NCBI GenBank assembly: GCA_021186555.1
Contig: JAJKFL010000006.1
Location: 4,554,715-4,618,714, forward strand
Direction of reading: 5' to 3'
Source of the DNA: Reticulitermes speratus
Lineage: Eukaryota; Arthropoda; Insecta; Blattodea; Rhinotermitidae
DNA: 64,000 nt
Notes under the pieces: model-generated
The model's database searches: none
Seen by the model: only the letters and a program-made list of their open reading frames with translations
What the model was told of the DNA's origin: nothing
Shown: one piece after another, positions 1-13,700 of the stretch
Position numbering within the stretch: position 1 is the stretch's first letter
Layout of the letters: the number at the start of each line of letters is the position of its first letter
Made by a program: the position numbers and the translations under genes

Positions 1-1190
1 ATACACTTTTATCCAGAACGCACAAATTTTATGGTGAAGGCAATGTGCCGCCAAACATATCAATATGTCTTAGGGTGGTAAAAGCTTATACTGTGATTAG
101 TCATGGCATTGTAGGACCAATGACAAAGGAGTTGCCAAACAACTTTTAGACGTGTATATCTGTGAACCATATCATCATCGTCATCATCGTCATCATCAAA
201 ACAAAGGCAGTCCTTCTGCAATTCAGGGATTAAAAATTATGACTGTTATGAATATATTCTTTTGTGTGGGCAGGTTGGGAAATTGTAACAGGCACTAATA
301 TCAGCTGAGCTATCGCTATTAACGCTGCGACAGTTACATAATACTTGTCGGTAGATGGCAGAAGTACGTAAATAATCATTCTCGAAATGAAAATTATCAA
401 TTTTTACGTCTGCTGATGGACGTGGAAGGTCTTTGACGAGACTATTAGACGAGGCCGAAACAGGTGTATTAAGGCCTAACTCGTGATGGATGATGATGAT
501 GATAATGACGTCTACTGATCTGTTCGTGCTGTGCTTACGATCAGGCACTAGAAGTAATCTGTGGGTAGGGTTCTTGGTCTTTCAAATAAATGGCATGATA
601 TGACGTTAGCTTTGGCCGTGATCCTCCCTCCTGTGCGTTTACGCACGAGATAGAAACATGACTGTAACCTGTGAACTACAGCATATAAATAACCTCTGCA
701 AATTGTGGTTGGGACGATTTCCATTCGCATGAATGCTTAATTACGTCAATTTAGGAACGCGCTTATTTGAAGTGTAACGGTCATTCTTCACTTGGAAGAA
801 TGTAGTGAGAAGTGTTAGTAAAATTAAAATTACCAAATTTTCTTCCATTTTACAGATAAGTGACTAATATGCACTGTAGATATATGTGCACAAAATGCGC
901 TCAGTGATATCCGTTTAAATATTTTACATTATGCACATTTAAAAAGAATGCCTCTGAAAGTTAAATGCAAAAGACATTCATGAGTCTGCTGTGCTTTTAC
1001 CATCTACAGGTAATTATAGGCCGAGGTAACTTAGTTATAGCTAATTAGTATTGCCTTTCTTGTTTCATCAACAATAAAAAGGAATGTCAAAGGTTAACTT
1101 AGTTTTCTTGAGAGTTTTGATGTTTTCATGGCAGTGTTTTATCATCACTCACTCTATACAGCTGATACAATAAATGTTGCAAAACAGTAG
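1..1190. other. No gene recognised; simple repeats
   Basis: This stretch is AT-rich. A CATCATCGT-type simple repeat lies at about 171-199 and a complementary GATGATGAT tract at about 486-507, so the two form weak inverted flanks. Minus-strand ORFs at 246-548 (100 codons) and 548-730 (60 codons) have no domain I recognise, and the first runs through the simple repeat. I see no RNA gene and no exon bounded by convincing splice sites. Confidence 0.5.
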
Positions 1191-1192
1191 CA

Positions 1193-2130
1193 ATGTCATT
1201 TCATACGAGACAAAATAGATTTCTTGTAAGACCCAAAATCACATTCAGAAATATGGACATTGCTTATAAATTAGAATTAAAATGTCTTGGTATTTATATT
1301 ACAGAAAATTTGAGGTGGGAAGCTCATGTACACACATTAAGCTTAAAATGGAGCAGGGTATTCTATCTTATTAAATCACTTAAAGAAATTATTGGGCCTA
1401 GTATGATAAGAAGCATCTATTATTCAAAATTTCAAGCACTATTGAGATATAGTATAATATTTTGGGTGGCAGATAATAAAAGTATGCCTATGTTTAAGCT
1501 ACAGAAGAGGGTTATTCGGTTCAATGACTATAAAGTACTCACAGTGACTTCCCTATATGTACTTGAAGTGATATGTTTTATAAAGAAATATAAATCCTCA
1601 GTAGAGCAAAATGTTCATGTACGTGATTATAATACAAAAAAAAATGGATTTATATGTTTTGCCGTGTAATACAAATCTCTTTAAAAGAAGTGTGATTAAC
1701 ATGGGTATTTGATTATATAATAAGGTGCCGGTTAGTATAAAACAGTTGAATAGTTAATAGCTTTTATTTAAACCAACATATGCACTACACCTTGTCGTCA
1801 TATACACCCCTACATATGTTTCGACTACTTATTAGTCATCATCAGGGGGATCAAAGTATATAAACACAGACTACACATACTTTGATCCCCCTGATGATGA
1901 CTAATAAGTAGTCGAAACATATGTACGGTTGTATATGACGACAAGGTGTAGTGCATATGTTGGTTTAAATAAAAGCTATTATATAAGACAGAATGCACGG
2001 TGAATATAATGTGAAAGTTGAATAGTTATAGATCCTTTAAGAGAGAATTAAAATCTTTTTTGATGAATCAGGTATTCTACTCCATAGATGAATTTTTAGG
2101 TTACTGATTAGATGACCTGCAACTGCATGT
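1193..2130 (+). mobile_element. LINE reverse-transcriptase fragment, C-terminal, split by an insertion
   Basis: The ORF at 1193-1669 resembles the C-terminal part of a jockey/CR1-type reverse transcriptase ORF: KCLGIYITENLRWEAHV, then YYSKFQALLRYSIIFW and FKLQKRVIRF. The reading resumes after the insertion at 1757-2016 with a tail like FYSIDEFLGY at about 2075-2105. The first ATG is internal to the domain, so the copy is 5'-truncated. It is an inactive relic. The family name is inferred from motifs. Confidence 0.75.
1757..2016. mobile_element. Palindromic insertion with hammerhead-like cores and a 12-bp target-site duplication
   Basis: GTTGAATAGTTA at 1745-1756 is repeated at 2017-2028, so this block inserted into the older LINE. 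Most of it (about 1756-1980) is a long inverted repeat: the left arm ends near 1862 and the right arm starts near 1871. Each arm, read outward, carries CTGATGA, a GACTA/TAGTC hairpin, then GAAAC (right arm about 1880-1918). A CTGATGA-stem-GAAA layout resembles a type I hammerhead ribozyme, known from the terminal repeats of Penelope-like elements and from retrozymes. One extra base sits between CTGATGA and the stem, so activity is doubtful. Confidence 0.6.
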
Positions 2131-2348
2131 TTTAAAATTTCATGTGATTTATAGTATTTATTGGTTATTTGAGTTGAGGTATAATATTGTAATTATTATA
2201 CATTATGTGATTATAGCTATGCATTGATGTATAAATATTGATGTTATTAATAACATTATGTTATTATAGCTATGTTATATTTGAGGTGTCTAGAGTCACA
2301 GGCACTAGTGTCATAATTTCAAGCAGAAATTTTGAAGATTTCTGCTGA

Positions 2349-3240
2349 GTGTCAAAGTTATTTCTCTCGCTTATGATTAAATGGTTTATTGCTAATAAGT
2401 TAGTCCTAAAGCTAGATAAAACAAATATAATGAAATTTATAACAAATAATTTATCACATTCCACACTACATATTGGCTATAAAGAAAAGTATATAGAAGA
2501 AACGGTAAATACAAAATTTTTTGATTTACAAGTTGATAACCACCTAAATTGGAAGAACCATATTGAACTAATGATTCCTAAGTGGAGCATGTTACGCTGT
2601 TAATTCGATGGTCCATACCAGTAACATTAACAATCTCAAATCAATTTACTGTGCATGCTTTCTTTCCATTATAAAAAATGGAATAATTTTCTGGGGCAAC
2701 TTTTCCAACAGTAGGAAAATTTTTTACTTTACAAAAGAAAATTGTCAGAATTATGGCTGGTGCACAACCCAGAACTTCATATAGAAATCTATTTAAACAA
2801 GTAGAGATTTTACCTGTTTCAAGTCAATATATATTTTTATTAATGAACTTCATTGTCAGTAATCAAGAATGTTTTCAAACAAATTCGTGCACACACAATA
2901 TTAATACAAGCAATAAGCACCATCCTCATAGACCAAATACCAACCTATCTTGTTTTCAAAAAAGGACATTTTGTGCTGGTATCAAAATTTTCAACAGCTT
3001 ACCATGTAGTCTGACAATCCTAAGGCTAAGTTTAAATTAGCCTTAAGAAAATACTTAAATACACACTCCTTTTACTCTGTAGATGAATGTTTTATGTGTA
3101 CAGATGATCTATGATACTGTTTTGTAAAATTTTTATGGTATTTTGCACTATAAAATTGTATATATTTGTCTATTTATTACTTGTTCCACATCCTATTGTC
3201 TTTGTGACACACTTATGGCTCCATAGAATGTATGTATGTA
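2349..3240 (+). mobile_element. LINE reverse-transcriptase fragment, second copy of the same family
   Basis: ORFs at 2349-2603 and 2753-3040 carry RT-like text in successive frames: WFIANKLVLKLDKTN and HLNWKNHIELMIPKWS, then GAQPRTSYRNLFKQ. Between them, in another frame, is an IFWGN-like motif near 2690. The copy ends in a tail like FYSVDECF near 3070-3095 and a TGTATGTATGTA stretch at about 3228. It is frame-broken and 5'-truncated, in direct tandem with the previous LINE relic and of the same type. Confidence 0.7.
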
Positions 3241-3999
3241 GTGTAAGTGTAATCGGCAATTCCTGTCTGCTACGATGTGATATATAATGGTAATGAAGGG
3301 GGTAATTTCCTTATTATTAAATGGGTCCTCTTATGCATTTAATAATGATGAATTTTGGCCTATGAATTTTTCCCGGCTGTCTTGCGTTCGAAAACCCGCT
3401 ATAGCTTGGAAATAATGTACATATTCCATCAAAGGTGGCAGCACAGTTACCGCTGGTGAGAATCGATACGAACACCAAGCGTGGTGAAATGCACAGATTA
3501 AAGAAATGTAATGTAATATGTTGTGTTAGAAATCATTTGTTTGTAGTATAGAATGTAAATGTATACTGGAGAACGTAGTTTTCCTCCTACGGGGATACGC
3601 GGAAATATTCAATTTAATTTCTCATAATACGTTTCATTGTGCTAATCCGCACAATCCTCGGTTGCGAATCGTCCCGCTTTCAATAAACCTGTAGAGCATC
3701 TTAAGTTTCACCGATGTTAAATGAAGTCGAAGGTCTGGCTCAGCATTTGCGTCATCGACGACATAGTTTAGAAACGCTGCCGGTTGGTGTGTAGCGGGTC
3801 CCAATCGATACCAGATATGGAAAATTTGTATTGAACGTAGCCTAGTCCGACGGTCGGTGAATCGAAATGGTTGTTTGATGTGACAATAGCATAGGTTATC
3901 TTTAATATTAAATTCACCAGGTAGTTTGAAACAGTTATTTGGTGACACCTTCGGCAGTACATTATTGTTACTTAATCCGGTTATAATATATCTGCTGCC
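3241..3999. other. Unassigned region with an unrecognised minus-strand ORF
   Basis: A minus-strand ORF at 3634-3948 (104 codons) lies in a locally less AT-rich patch upstream of the kinase gene. I recognise no domain, and a second ORF overlaps it in another frame (3768-3962), so neither is clearly coding. It could be a degenerate transposon piece or part of a divergent transcript sharing the kinase promoter region. Confidence 0.3.
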
Positions 4000-4515
4000 G
4001 TAGTATAGGGGAAGTGCAGTTTATCTTGTTTTACACTAACATTTTTTTGTGTAATCTTAGTATTGTCGGTAGCGGTAAGTTACCAAATAATTTGCGAAAA
4101 TGTCGTGAATGTATTTCAGTTTGATGTTTTGTATTATGTTCGCCATATCATTAAATTATGTTTTTATTATTACTCTGAAGCCATTGTGTAGAAGGTGAAG
4201 TCTGGATATATTTGACAGATCAGTCTGTGTAGAGGTAGACAAGTTATTGATGTGCTTTAGTATAAATGCAGATTTATAGTTAAACTATGCAATGAATGTC
4301 TGTACTGCCATAACTGTATTTCTTCAGCTGAAACATAAAACATCAACTTTTGGCATGGATAAGTCAAGTTGTGATTTTATTGACTGCCATGTATAAGGAA
4401 AATCTGTCTTCAGTGCATCAAACAAGAAGAGTAAATTTAAAGTGTTATAATTGAGCATTTGGCTAGACGTTATTTGGAGATTAGTTGTATTGTCAGAGAG
4501 CTAGGCCTGCCCGTA
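4000..4515 (+). promoter_or_regulatory. Likely promoter and 5' UTR region of the VRK gene
   Basis: This is inferred only from position, directly upstream of the first in-frame ATG (4516) of the kinase. An in-frame stop TAA lies at 4438-4440, and no ATG occurs in frame between it and 4516. I see no unambiguous TATA box, and a transcription start cannot be placed from sequence alone. Confidence 0.3.
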
Positions 4516-4702
4516 ATGCGTCGCCGAGCTACAGAACCTGCTGGTGGAGCAGACATTGAACAACCTAAAAAGAGGGTAGCTTCCAATGGTAATAAATTAC
4601 CTGATCCGATTCGTGAGGGAGAGATACTGACTGATATAACCAAGAACCAATGGAAACTTGGCAGATCAATTGGTGTTGGAGGCTTTGGTGAAATTTATCT
4701 TG
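4516..4702 (+). CDS. VRK exon 1 (N-terminus and glycine loop)
   Basis: It starts at the first in-frame ATG. It encodes a basic N-terminal tail (PKKRV at about residues 17-21, a possible nuclear signal), the family-typical [16 protein letters not shown], and the glycine-rich loop. The donor is GGTAAG with GT at 4703-4704, phase 1. Longer reads from 4459 would need a TTG start and are unlikely. Confidence 0.9.
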
Positions 4703-7700
4703 GTAAGTAGGCTTTAAGGACAACTTTTGCAAACTGAGACCACCACAAACACTTAAGATTTTAATCTTCTGAGATGTGATGCCATGTGGTTGGGTAGATA
4801 GGTTCTTCCAAAGCTTGGTATGTGTCAACAGAATTATATAATGTCACATTGCAATAGACTGGAATGTAATATTCTTTGCTATGGAACACATCAGATTTTA
4901 TAAGACAGGCTTTGAAATTGTTCATATTTACAGTGCACAAAGTTGCAGCATCTTGGTACATGAGGCAATTTTATTAAACCTTCCTGTACTTGTAAAAAAA
5001 TCATGATTTATAAAACAGATACTTATTGAAGGTCTGCATATTACAAAAGAAAATATCTGATAGACATTGTGTTTTACATTTTTTAAACTAGTTGCTGATG
5101 GATAACAGATATCTTGAAATGTAAACATGATATGTTAAGTAGATTAGTTTATTCAAAGTGATTTCTTATTTTTATTATAGCATCCAGCAATACTTACAAA
5201 CCTGTGGGTTCAGATGCACATCATGTAGTAAAAGTAGAACCACATAAAAATGGACCCCTTTTTGTGGAAATAAATTGTTACCTAAGAGTGGCAAAATCAG
5301 ATATGAGTAAGTATTATTTACATTTCTGAATTTGCTTTACCTCTTACTAGTCTGGATCTAAAACATACCCTCTTTCATAAAATAAAATGATAAAGTCGTT
5401 GCTTTGCTTAATTAAGCACCATGCCATGAAGATGAATGGCAGAGTGGAGGTACAGATTCATGCATTCAGGTGCACACCCCATCTGCATTACGCTGAGAGA
5501 TAAAGGCCAGTAGTAACTGAATAAGCAGCTGGGTGGACATCAGAACTGGTCTGGACACTGAGAAAAAATAAATTATGTTACCCCTGCCAGTAATCAAACC
5601 CCAGTGCATTAGTACTAATTAACATCCATGTTTAGAATCATGAAAAAATTTATATATTGACATAAATGTCTGTAGGGCACTTTGTTAATGTTGCAACTCT
5701 GTCTATATTTTGTGTTCGTGAGGCACTGGCTAATGGAATTATATGTTACTGTTACTGAGCAGGACTTTTGGTGTAGCTTATAAGCTGTGACTGCTGTCTA
5801 TACAGTGCTACAGTGAATGCTCTTCTGTGAGACATTTTTAAAGATTAACAGTTGAAGGTGTCATAAATTCAGAGAAAAATTTTCCATCTGTGAATGTTTT
5901 CAGCTGGGTAGTTCATAGAACTGTGGGAAACATCAGGAATTCTTGACCAGCTGAGAGACTATTAGCTTCTTAGAGATAAAGTGCTGCATGGAGCTAGTTC
6001 TTATACCGTTAAGAGTCGTACATACAATTTTCACAGCATAAATCATCAGTCAGTGACATACCAGTTCAGCATGCATGTATGAAATTTGGAGTTGTGTATT
6101 TAAAAATGTTTATTTCATTTTTCTTGTTCTTAAGTGGCAGGACAAACTACAGCTGTTTTAAAATTTGGCGAGTCCCTAAACTTTACAGCAGTGTAACTGG
6201 AACACAGAGGTGGAGTTACGTGTATTGCTTATTTCCAAACACACCACATACACTCGTGTTACATCCATCAAGCAGTTAAAATGCAGGCTTGACTGGCCTG
6301 TTTAAGCTGTGGTATGATGGTACAGATGAGACAACACCACACTCCTATATCTGTTTTTATACCACTTCTCTGCTTGGTCACATTTTGGTGTCAAACTGCT
6401 TGCAAGGACAGTTTGTTTACACTCATAGTTGTGATTTAGCTGAAACTCACCAGATTTTAAGACAACTGTAGTTTAGATTTTTATATTCCTTTTCTTCTGC
6501 CCTTTGTTTATGTGTCCATGTTTGAGTAGTTGGTTTGTATGAAGAAGTAAAGTCAGGTCAGGGAGAGAATGAACATATTCTCCCCCACCTCTCTGCGTAG
6601 CAACCACCTACCATCTTGGTGCCTTCCCCCAGTACCACCATTTGTTGCTTGTATTGTGGCTTGTATTTCACCTACAGAGTCTCTATCTCTGCATTCTCAG
6701 TAACGTGTTCTCGGAGGGGAGGTACCCTTACATATACAGCAGGAAAACTGGCAGCCATATTCACTTCTTCCTTGACTTGACTATAGTTACACATGTGTGA
6801 GTGTGACGATAATGTTTGTGACTCATTTGTTGTCCAGCAGTTTTATTGAGTAATATTTATAAGAATAGTGTTTTTGTTGGACTGATCCCAAGAGCTTTGA
6901 GCAGTGAAAGGAATTTTTTGATGTAAGACACTAAGCTTTTATATCTGGTTTTTCAGTTGATGAGTGGAAGAAGGGCAGGAGATTGAAACATGTAGGATTA
7001 TCCCCCTACGTAGGATCTGGCTCACATATTTACAGAGGGGAAAAGTATCGCTTTCTAGTAATAGAGAGGTTTGGTCAGGATCTCGGCAAATTGTTCCTAC
7101 AGAATGGGAGAAGGTTCCCGCTTAAGACTGTGCTTTACCTAGGCATACAAATTGTAAGTACATGTAAACCAAATAATTTGCTGATACTATATAACTGTAA
7201 TATGTGAAGTTACAAATGAAAGCAGGCAATATTTGTAAATAAGGGCACACATATAATTGTATCATGCTTTTACTGATCTTGTTGTACTTAATATCAACCA
7301 CCTTATATTGTGTTGTTGTGTGTTAACCATGATATAGTCATGTAAGTGGGTACCATTGTGAGGGTTGAAGTGAGGATGTATGTGCCTCCCAAGTGTTGGT
7401 ACCCTGTACCACCCATAAGACTGTGGGTGCCATGACCTTGAATGCTACTGTATGAATCTTCAATGGTATAGAAACCTCAGATAGACATGTTGTCTGTATG
7501 CTGCTGGTTATGTTCAGTGTACTTCTTAACTTTTCATTTAGTTTCAGGTTGTGTGTATGCATGTGTACTCTTTCTATTGAGTTTATCTGATTTTACACAC
7601 TTTAACACATTTAAAATCCATTTTAAATCTTTATACTAAATTGTGTATTTGAAACAGAGTCTTGTCTTCTTTATATGTAACTTACATTTTCATACATGAT

Positions 7701-10700
7701 TTGTTCACATACCATTCTAGCAGAAGTACATATTCTTTACCTAGGATCTGGTTGCTTTTCATTTCAGTATCACAGTATCTGGTAGTTAAAACTTTAGAGA
7801 AGGAGTAACACTAGATTAAGAAACTGACCTATTCACTAATGGATTTACTTTAAAGTTGAAGATTGGCATTTCTTGTATTGTGAACAAGGTGCCACGTGGT
7901 GTATCTAATGCTTGGTGCTAGTACTGGACAGTGGCTTGTGCTGTGAATGTGTAAAGATGTATTGAACTTGATGAAAAAATATCAGTAAATTTCAGTTGAA
8001 ATGTACTCCTTGTCATCAGGGAGCACATTGCAGGTAATGGTCATATATGATGTGCATAAGATTAAAGTATACTATTTATTTGAAATAAAGATTTGGAATG
8101 AGGATTCAAGCATTGCTCAGAATCTGTGCTATAATACTTGCACATCATTGTAACAGCCATGCCTATTTCATTTATTTATTTATACAGTCTAGAGATCCTT
8201 AATAGGTAACAAACCATTGGATGTAGAATTTGTCATATACCTAACAACATATAATGGTTCTATATAAACATAAATATAGAACTAGTCATTGAGTACGTAA
8301 GGACAGGATCTCATAAAACTTTCACATATTGTTTCATAAAATAAACAAATTCAGTATACAAACAGAACAATGTGGGCATTACAAAACTTGAAATGATCAA
8401 AAATCAGTTCAGTTTACTTAATAGAACAATGTGTACATTACAACAACTTGAGAAAGTCCACCATAATGTAATTATGCTATAATTTAAAAAAATAAGCAAC
8501 AGAAATTCATTATATACAAAATTTGTCATGTGTTTTAAAACATGCATCTACAATGTCATAAAATAGAACAGATTCATATAAAACAGAGTATGTCTAACAA
8601 CAATTCATTACATACAAATTAATTTTCTTTGTAAATAAAATATTCGTCTAATGTATAAAATGAATGTTGATGAAGAAAACCTTTCAGAGATGATTTAAAT
8701 TGTTTGATATTGTGAGATAGAACCTTTATTTGACAAGGAAGCCTGTTATATACCTTAATGCCGTAATGGTAAGGTCTGTTCTGATAAACAGATGTGACAA
8801 GGGTTGATAGAGGTTGGAGTTATTCCTAGTTTTGATGCTATGTATCTCGGAATTCATCTTAAAACGTTTTTTATTAACTACAAAAAGTACAAGCAACAAT
8901 ATATACTGAGATCACAGTGGTAAAACTTTTAATATTTTAAAGAGTTCTCTGCAAAAATCTCTGGTTCCTGCGCCCATTATGATTCTATAATCCTCTTTTG
9001 TAATTTAAAAATACCATTACTGTATGAGGAATTTCCCCAAAATATTAACCCATAATTCAGAATAGAATGAAAATAGGAGTAGCAGATCATCATCAAGGTA
9101 TCCTGTGACACAAAAGGTTTAACGGCTCTAACTGCAAAACAGGCTGCACTTAATTTAGGTACAATCATTTCTGTATGACCTTTCCATGTTAGTGTATTAT
9201 CTATTATTAATCCTAAAAACTTTTAAGTTGGAAGTACTGGAAATTAGTTTATTATCACAGCCAGCGTTAACATCAGTACGGGAGCTATTCTTAGTTATAA
9301 ATTGTATAAAGTTAGTTTTATCAAAATTCAGTGATAATAAATTGGCTTTAAACCATTCATTTCTGTTTTTAAATGTCATATTAATATCTTCTATAAAGTT
9401 AGTGGGATTGGGGTTAGTAACAATTATACTTGTGTCATCTGCAAAAAGAATTAATTTGGATTTATTAATGTTATTTTTAGTATTTGTAATTTCGGTAAGT
9501 CATTAATATAAAGCAGAAAAAGCAGTGGTCCAAGTATTGATCCTGAGGGACACCATGTTTTATTACTCCCCAGCTAGAACAGGATTTAAAATATTTATCT
9601 TTTAAAATCACTGTCTGGTGTCTATTTTCCAAATAAGATTTAATTAATGTATAAGCTTTGCCTGTTATCCATAGAACTCCAATTTTGATAGTAAGATACC
9701 CGGTTAACACAGTCAAAAGCCTTTTCTAAATCGCAAAAAATATCTCCATCCATTTTTGTTGTTGTTAAGAGCATTTAATATCTCTGTAATGAGGTTATAA
9801 GCAGCGATTTCTGTTGATGACTTTAACCTAAAGCAGAATTGTTCATGTACTAATATATTATTATTATTAAAATGTTTGAGAAGTCTTACATATATAACCT
9901 TTCAAAAACCTTTGAAAATGAAGTTAGAAGTGAAATGGGTTTATAATTAGCCATATTATTTTTATCACCTTTTTTATGTAATGGTTTTATCACAGAATAT
10001 TTTAAGCATTTGGGGAAGATTCATCGTACCCATGTGAACTTTTTGATTGTAAGGAATTAATAATTTATTTCTATTTCCTGAGCTGATATATTACTGAATT
10101 TTGATATTTGGAAATAGTTTACTAAATAATTGTAATAAATAGTGTATTGTGTTGGCAGGAACAAGCAAATGTCACAGGATGTTTGTGTGTTCTCTGTTTT
10201 GTCTGTGGTAGGGAACAGGCACAAAACTGTGGGAGGTTAAATTTTTAAGGACATTAGATTACTGCTTACAGTATTTTACTCCAATTTGAAGGTGGATGAA
10301 TTTTATCCTGTAAGAAATTGGAAATAATCTCCTGTTGATAGAAACACTTGTGCTGTTTACACGTATTGAATGCTCCACTGCCCCACTGATAGTTGTGCAG
10401 TACATCACATTCTTACTGCAGCATGTGACATATGGAATCATACCTTTATTGCTGTTAATTTTAAAGGTTTATATGAAATGGCTGTTGTGTGGTCAGTGTA
10501 ACCACACGCCTTTTGCATTGTACTCCTATATAATCTGCACGCAAGATTTCCCTCTAAAATATTTACACTACTGTAACAATGTTGTGTGCATTATTGTATA
10601 ATATCCTGTTCATTAAATTTTTTGTTTAGATAAATATGAAATTTGTTGGATCTGTGTGTGATGAGTAGCATATTTTTATACATCTCAGAGAATATGGTCA

Positions 10701-13700
10701 CGAGCCACAGACGTCAAAGACTGTAGGGAATCATTCACTTTTTTATCTGAGTGTGATGTTTCTAATGACTAATGTGAGCATTAGATATGTATGAAACAAT
10801 GTGCTACCATATTTGTAGAGGAAAATGCCTCTTGTATTGAACACTTGTCTTTTGTTCTTGCAGCTGGACACATTAGAATATATCCATAGCTGTGGCTACA
10901 TCCATGCAGACATAAAAGGCTCAAATTTGCTTCTGGATATCGTAAGGGTACTGAGAATTTTGTTTACCTACTAGATTTTGGTCTAGCCTGCCGCTACATG
11001 GATCAGAATGGTGTTCATAAGGAGTACCGGTGTGACGAACGCAAAGCACATGATGGTACTTTAGAATATACCAGCAGGGATGCACACATAGGTGGTGAGT
11101 GCTAGATGTACTGTTGACTGTGAAATGTGTGTCAGAGTGTGGCATGCAGCTTTCAGAATTGAGATTGAACTGTCGGACCTGTTACTGTAAATGTGTTGTA
11201 CCTTGTGTAAAGGGATGAACCTGAATGTCAGGACCCACCCCTGTTACATTTGCTGAATAATTGTTGGCTTGTGAAGTGCACAGAGGACATTTCCTTTCAA
11301 ACACCCTGTTTTCATATGCGGTGCTTAACTCTTAAGTTGAGAGGATACCCTGGGAGTAAGCATTAGCCAAGTTCTTGGCAGAAGGTAGCAGTCTAAGCTG
11401 GAGTACATTTGCAGGTCAATAATTATACAGCAAATATAAATGGGAGTTAAATTGATTCATGAATGTGGAATGTGTGGTTGCATAAGAGCAGGGAAGTTTC
11501 TAGCTGAGGGACTGAAACTGTGGAACCATGTACAAAGTAATTAATTATGGAACATTATTGATTTCTGCAGCCATTAGTTTAGTGTGATCAATACAAAAGT
11601 TTTAAACTTGGTTGTATCTATTTTGAAGTTTGTATAAAAGTTTCAAATTTTTTGTATCAATTTTCCATTTTGTCAGTTGGCAACGTGAGCCTCTTATCCT
11701 TGTCATAAGAAACCCAAAAAGTACCTGTGGTGGGAAGGTCTGCAGAATAAAAAGCAGATTTTTAGTTCTGTTTTATTTGGAAAGAATTTTGAGTATGAAT
11801 CCATTGATACAGCCTGACGCAAGGGTTTTGTGTATTATGTAATCAGATTTTGTCTTGATTTAAATGTCTCTTCTCTTTAGAGGATTCCAAAGCAGAACAC
11901 AGTAAGTTATATTTCCACAGGTATGATGTGCTTCATTAGGCTTTGAATATTTCAAGTATCACATGGTGTAGAATGGTGGTTTGCAGACTGTGGTCAGTAG
12001 GGCTCTTCATACTGTGTACAGGAGATGGATACCTTAACTGATGATGGATTTTAACTCCACAGAATTTGTGAATACATGATACTGTGTCAATATCTGGGAA
12101 CAACCCTAACAAATCGAAATTCCATTCAGGAAGAAATTAAGAGCAGATTGAAGTCAGGGAATGCTTGTTATCATTCGGTGCAGGATCTTCTGGCTTCCAG
12201 TTTGCTATCCAAAAATACCAAGATTAAGATATACAGAAGTATAATTCTGCCTGTTGTTTTGTATGGGTGTGAGACGTGGTCTCTCACACTGAGGGTGGAA
12301 CATAGGCTGAGGGTGTTCGAGAATAGGGTGCTGAGGAGGATATTTGGGCCTAAGAGGGACGAGGTAACAGGGAAGTGGAGAAGACTACATAACGAGGAAC
12401 TTAATGATCTGTACTCATCACCAACTATTATTCAGGTGATCAAATCAAAAAGAATGAGGTGGGCGGGGCATGTAGCACGTACGGGTGAGGGGAGATATGC
12501 ATACAGGATTTTGGTGGGGAGACCTGAGGCAAGGAGACCACTTGGAAGACCCAGGCATAGATGGGAGGATAATATTAAAATGGATATTCAAGAAGTGGGA
12601 TGGGGGTGCATGGACTGGATTGATATGGCTCAGGATAGGGACAGGTGGCGGGCTGTTGTGAATGCGGTAATGAACCTTCGGGTTCCATAAAATGCGGGGA
12701 ATTTCTTGACTAGCTGAGGACCTGTTAGCTTCTCAAGAAGGACTGTGCTCATGGAGTTAGTTAGTTGATACTGTGTCATGAAGAGAATTATGATGCTGTT
12801 TTAGTTGTATGGTACCGTACATTGAATTTGCACTGCTTCTAGTAACCTATAGAACAGGATAAATTCTTATTCTGACAAATGTACACTTTATTATCTTCTA
12901 TTTAATACATATTTATGCTAATAAATAGTCAACATGTTTCAAACTGTATCAGTTCATCTTCAGGACTCACTCTCATTACACCAGCTATATGGTGCTCATT
13001 AAAGTCGATAAAATAGATAAAATGTCGTCAACTGTGCTGAGTATGTGGTCACTGTATCTGATGTTACGTGTTCACTATTTATTTGTGGATGGTGTACGGC
13101 GCAGATAACATAGGTCTGTAGAACAGGAGTTGCTGTGCTTTGGTTATTCAAAACAGGAGAACTAAAATAAATTATTAAAATTATGAATTTATCTTTAGTC
13201 TTAACTCACCGTGCATTTTTATTATAACAATGAATTTAGTTCAGTTATTTTATGCTTCATTGTGTTAATTAGATGTTCATATGATTCTAGATGAACATAG
13301 ACATGATCCACCACACTTAATTTTTATTACACTGCATATGAATTTTGTTGGTTTGGTGATGGAATTAGAAAGTCTTCATAGCAGTAACCATTTGGGACAC
13401 ACTGGTGTAGAGAAGTGTACGGATGTAATATATAGCATGCCTGTGTGTTGCAGCGCATTCTAGACGTGGGGACCTAGAAATCCTTGGCTATAACATGCTT
13501 CAGTGGCTGTGTGGCAAGTTGCCATGGGAAAACAGCATAGCTGATCCAGAGTATGTCCATCTTCAAAAGAAGAACTTCATGTCTAACATTCCTATGCTCA
13601 TGCGCCGGTGCTTTCCTAATTCAGAACCACCAGGTGAGATTAACTACAGACGGACCCCGACTTACGTAGCTCCGACATACGTAGATCCGGACTTACGTAA

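Noticed and set aside
246..730. Minus-strand ORFs of 100 and 60 codons
   Set aside because: One includes a run of isoleucines from a simple repeat, and neither has a domain or splice context.
3634..3962. Divergent gene next to VRK
   Set aside because: Two overlapping frames are open and neither has recognisable motifs, so I list the region only as unassigned.
4459..4515. Upstream extension of the VRK N-terminus
   Set aside because: It needs a TTG start; the first ATG in frame is at 4516.
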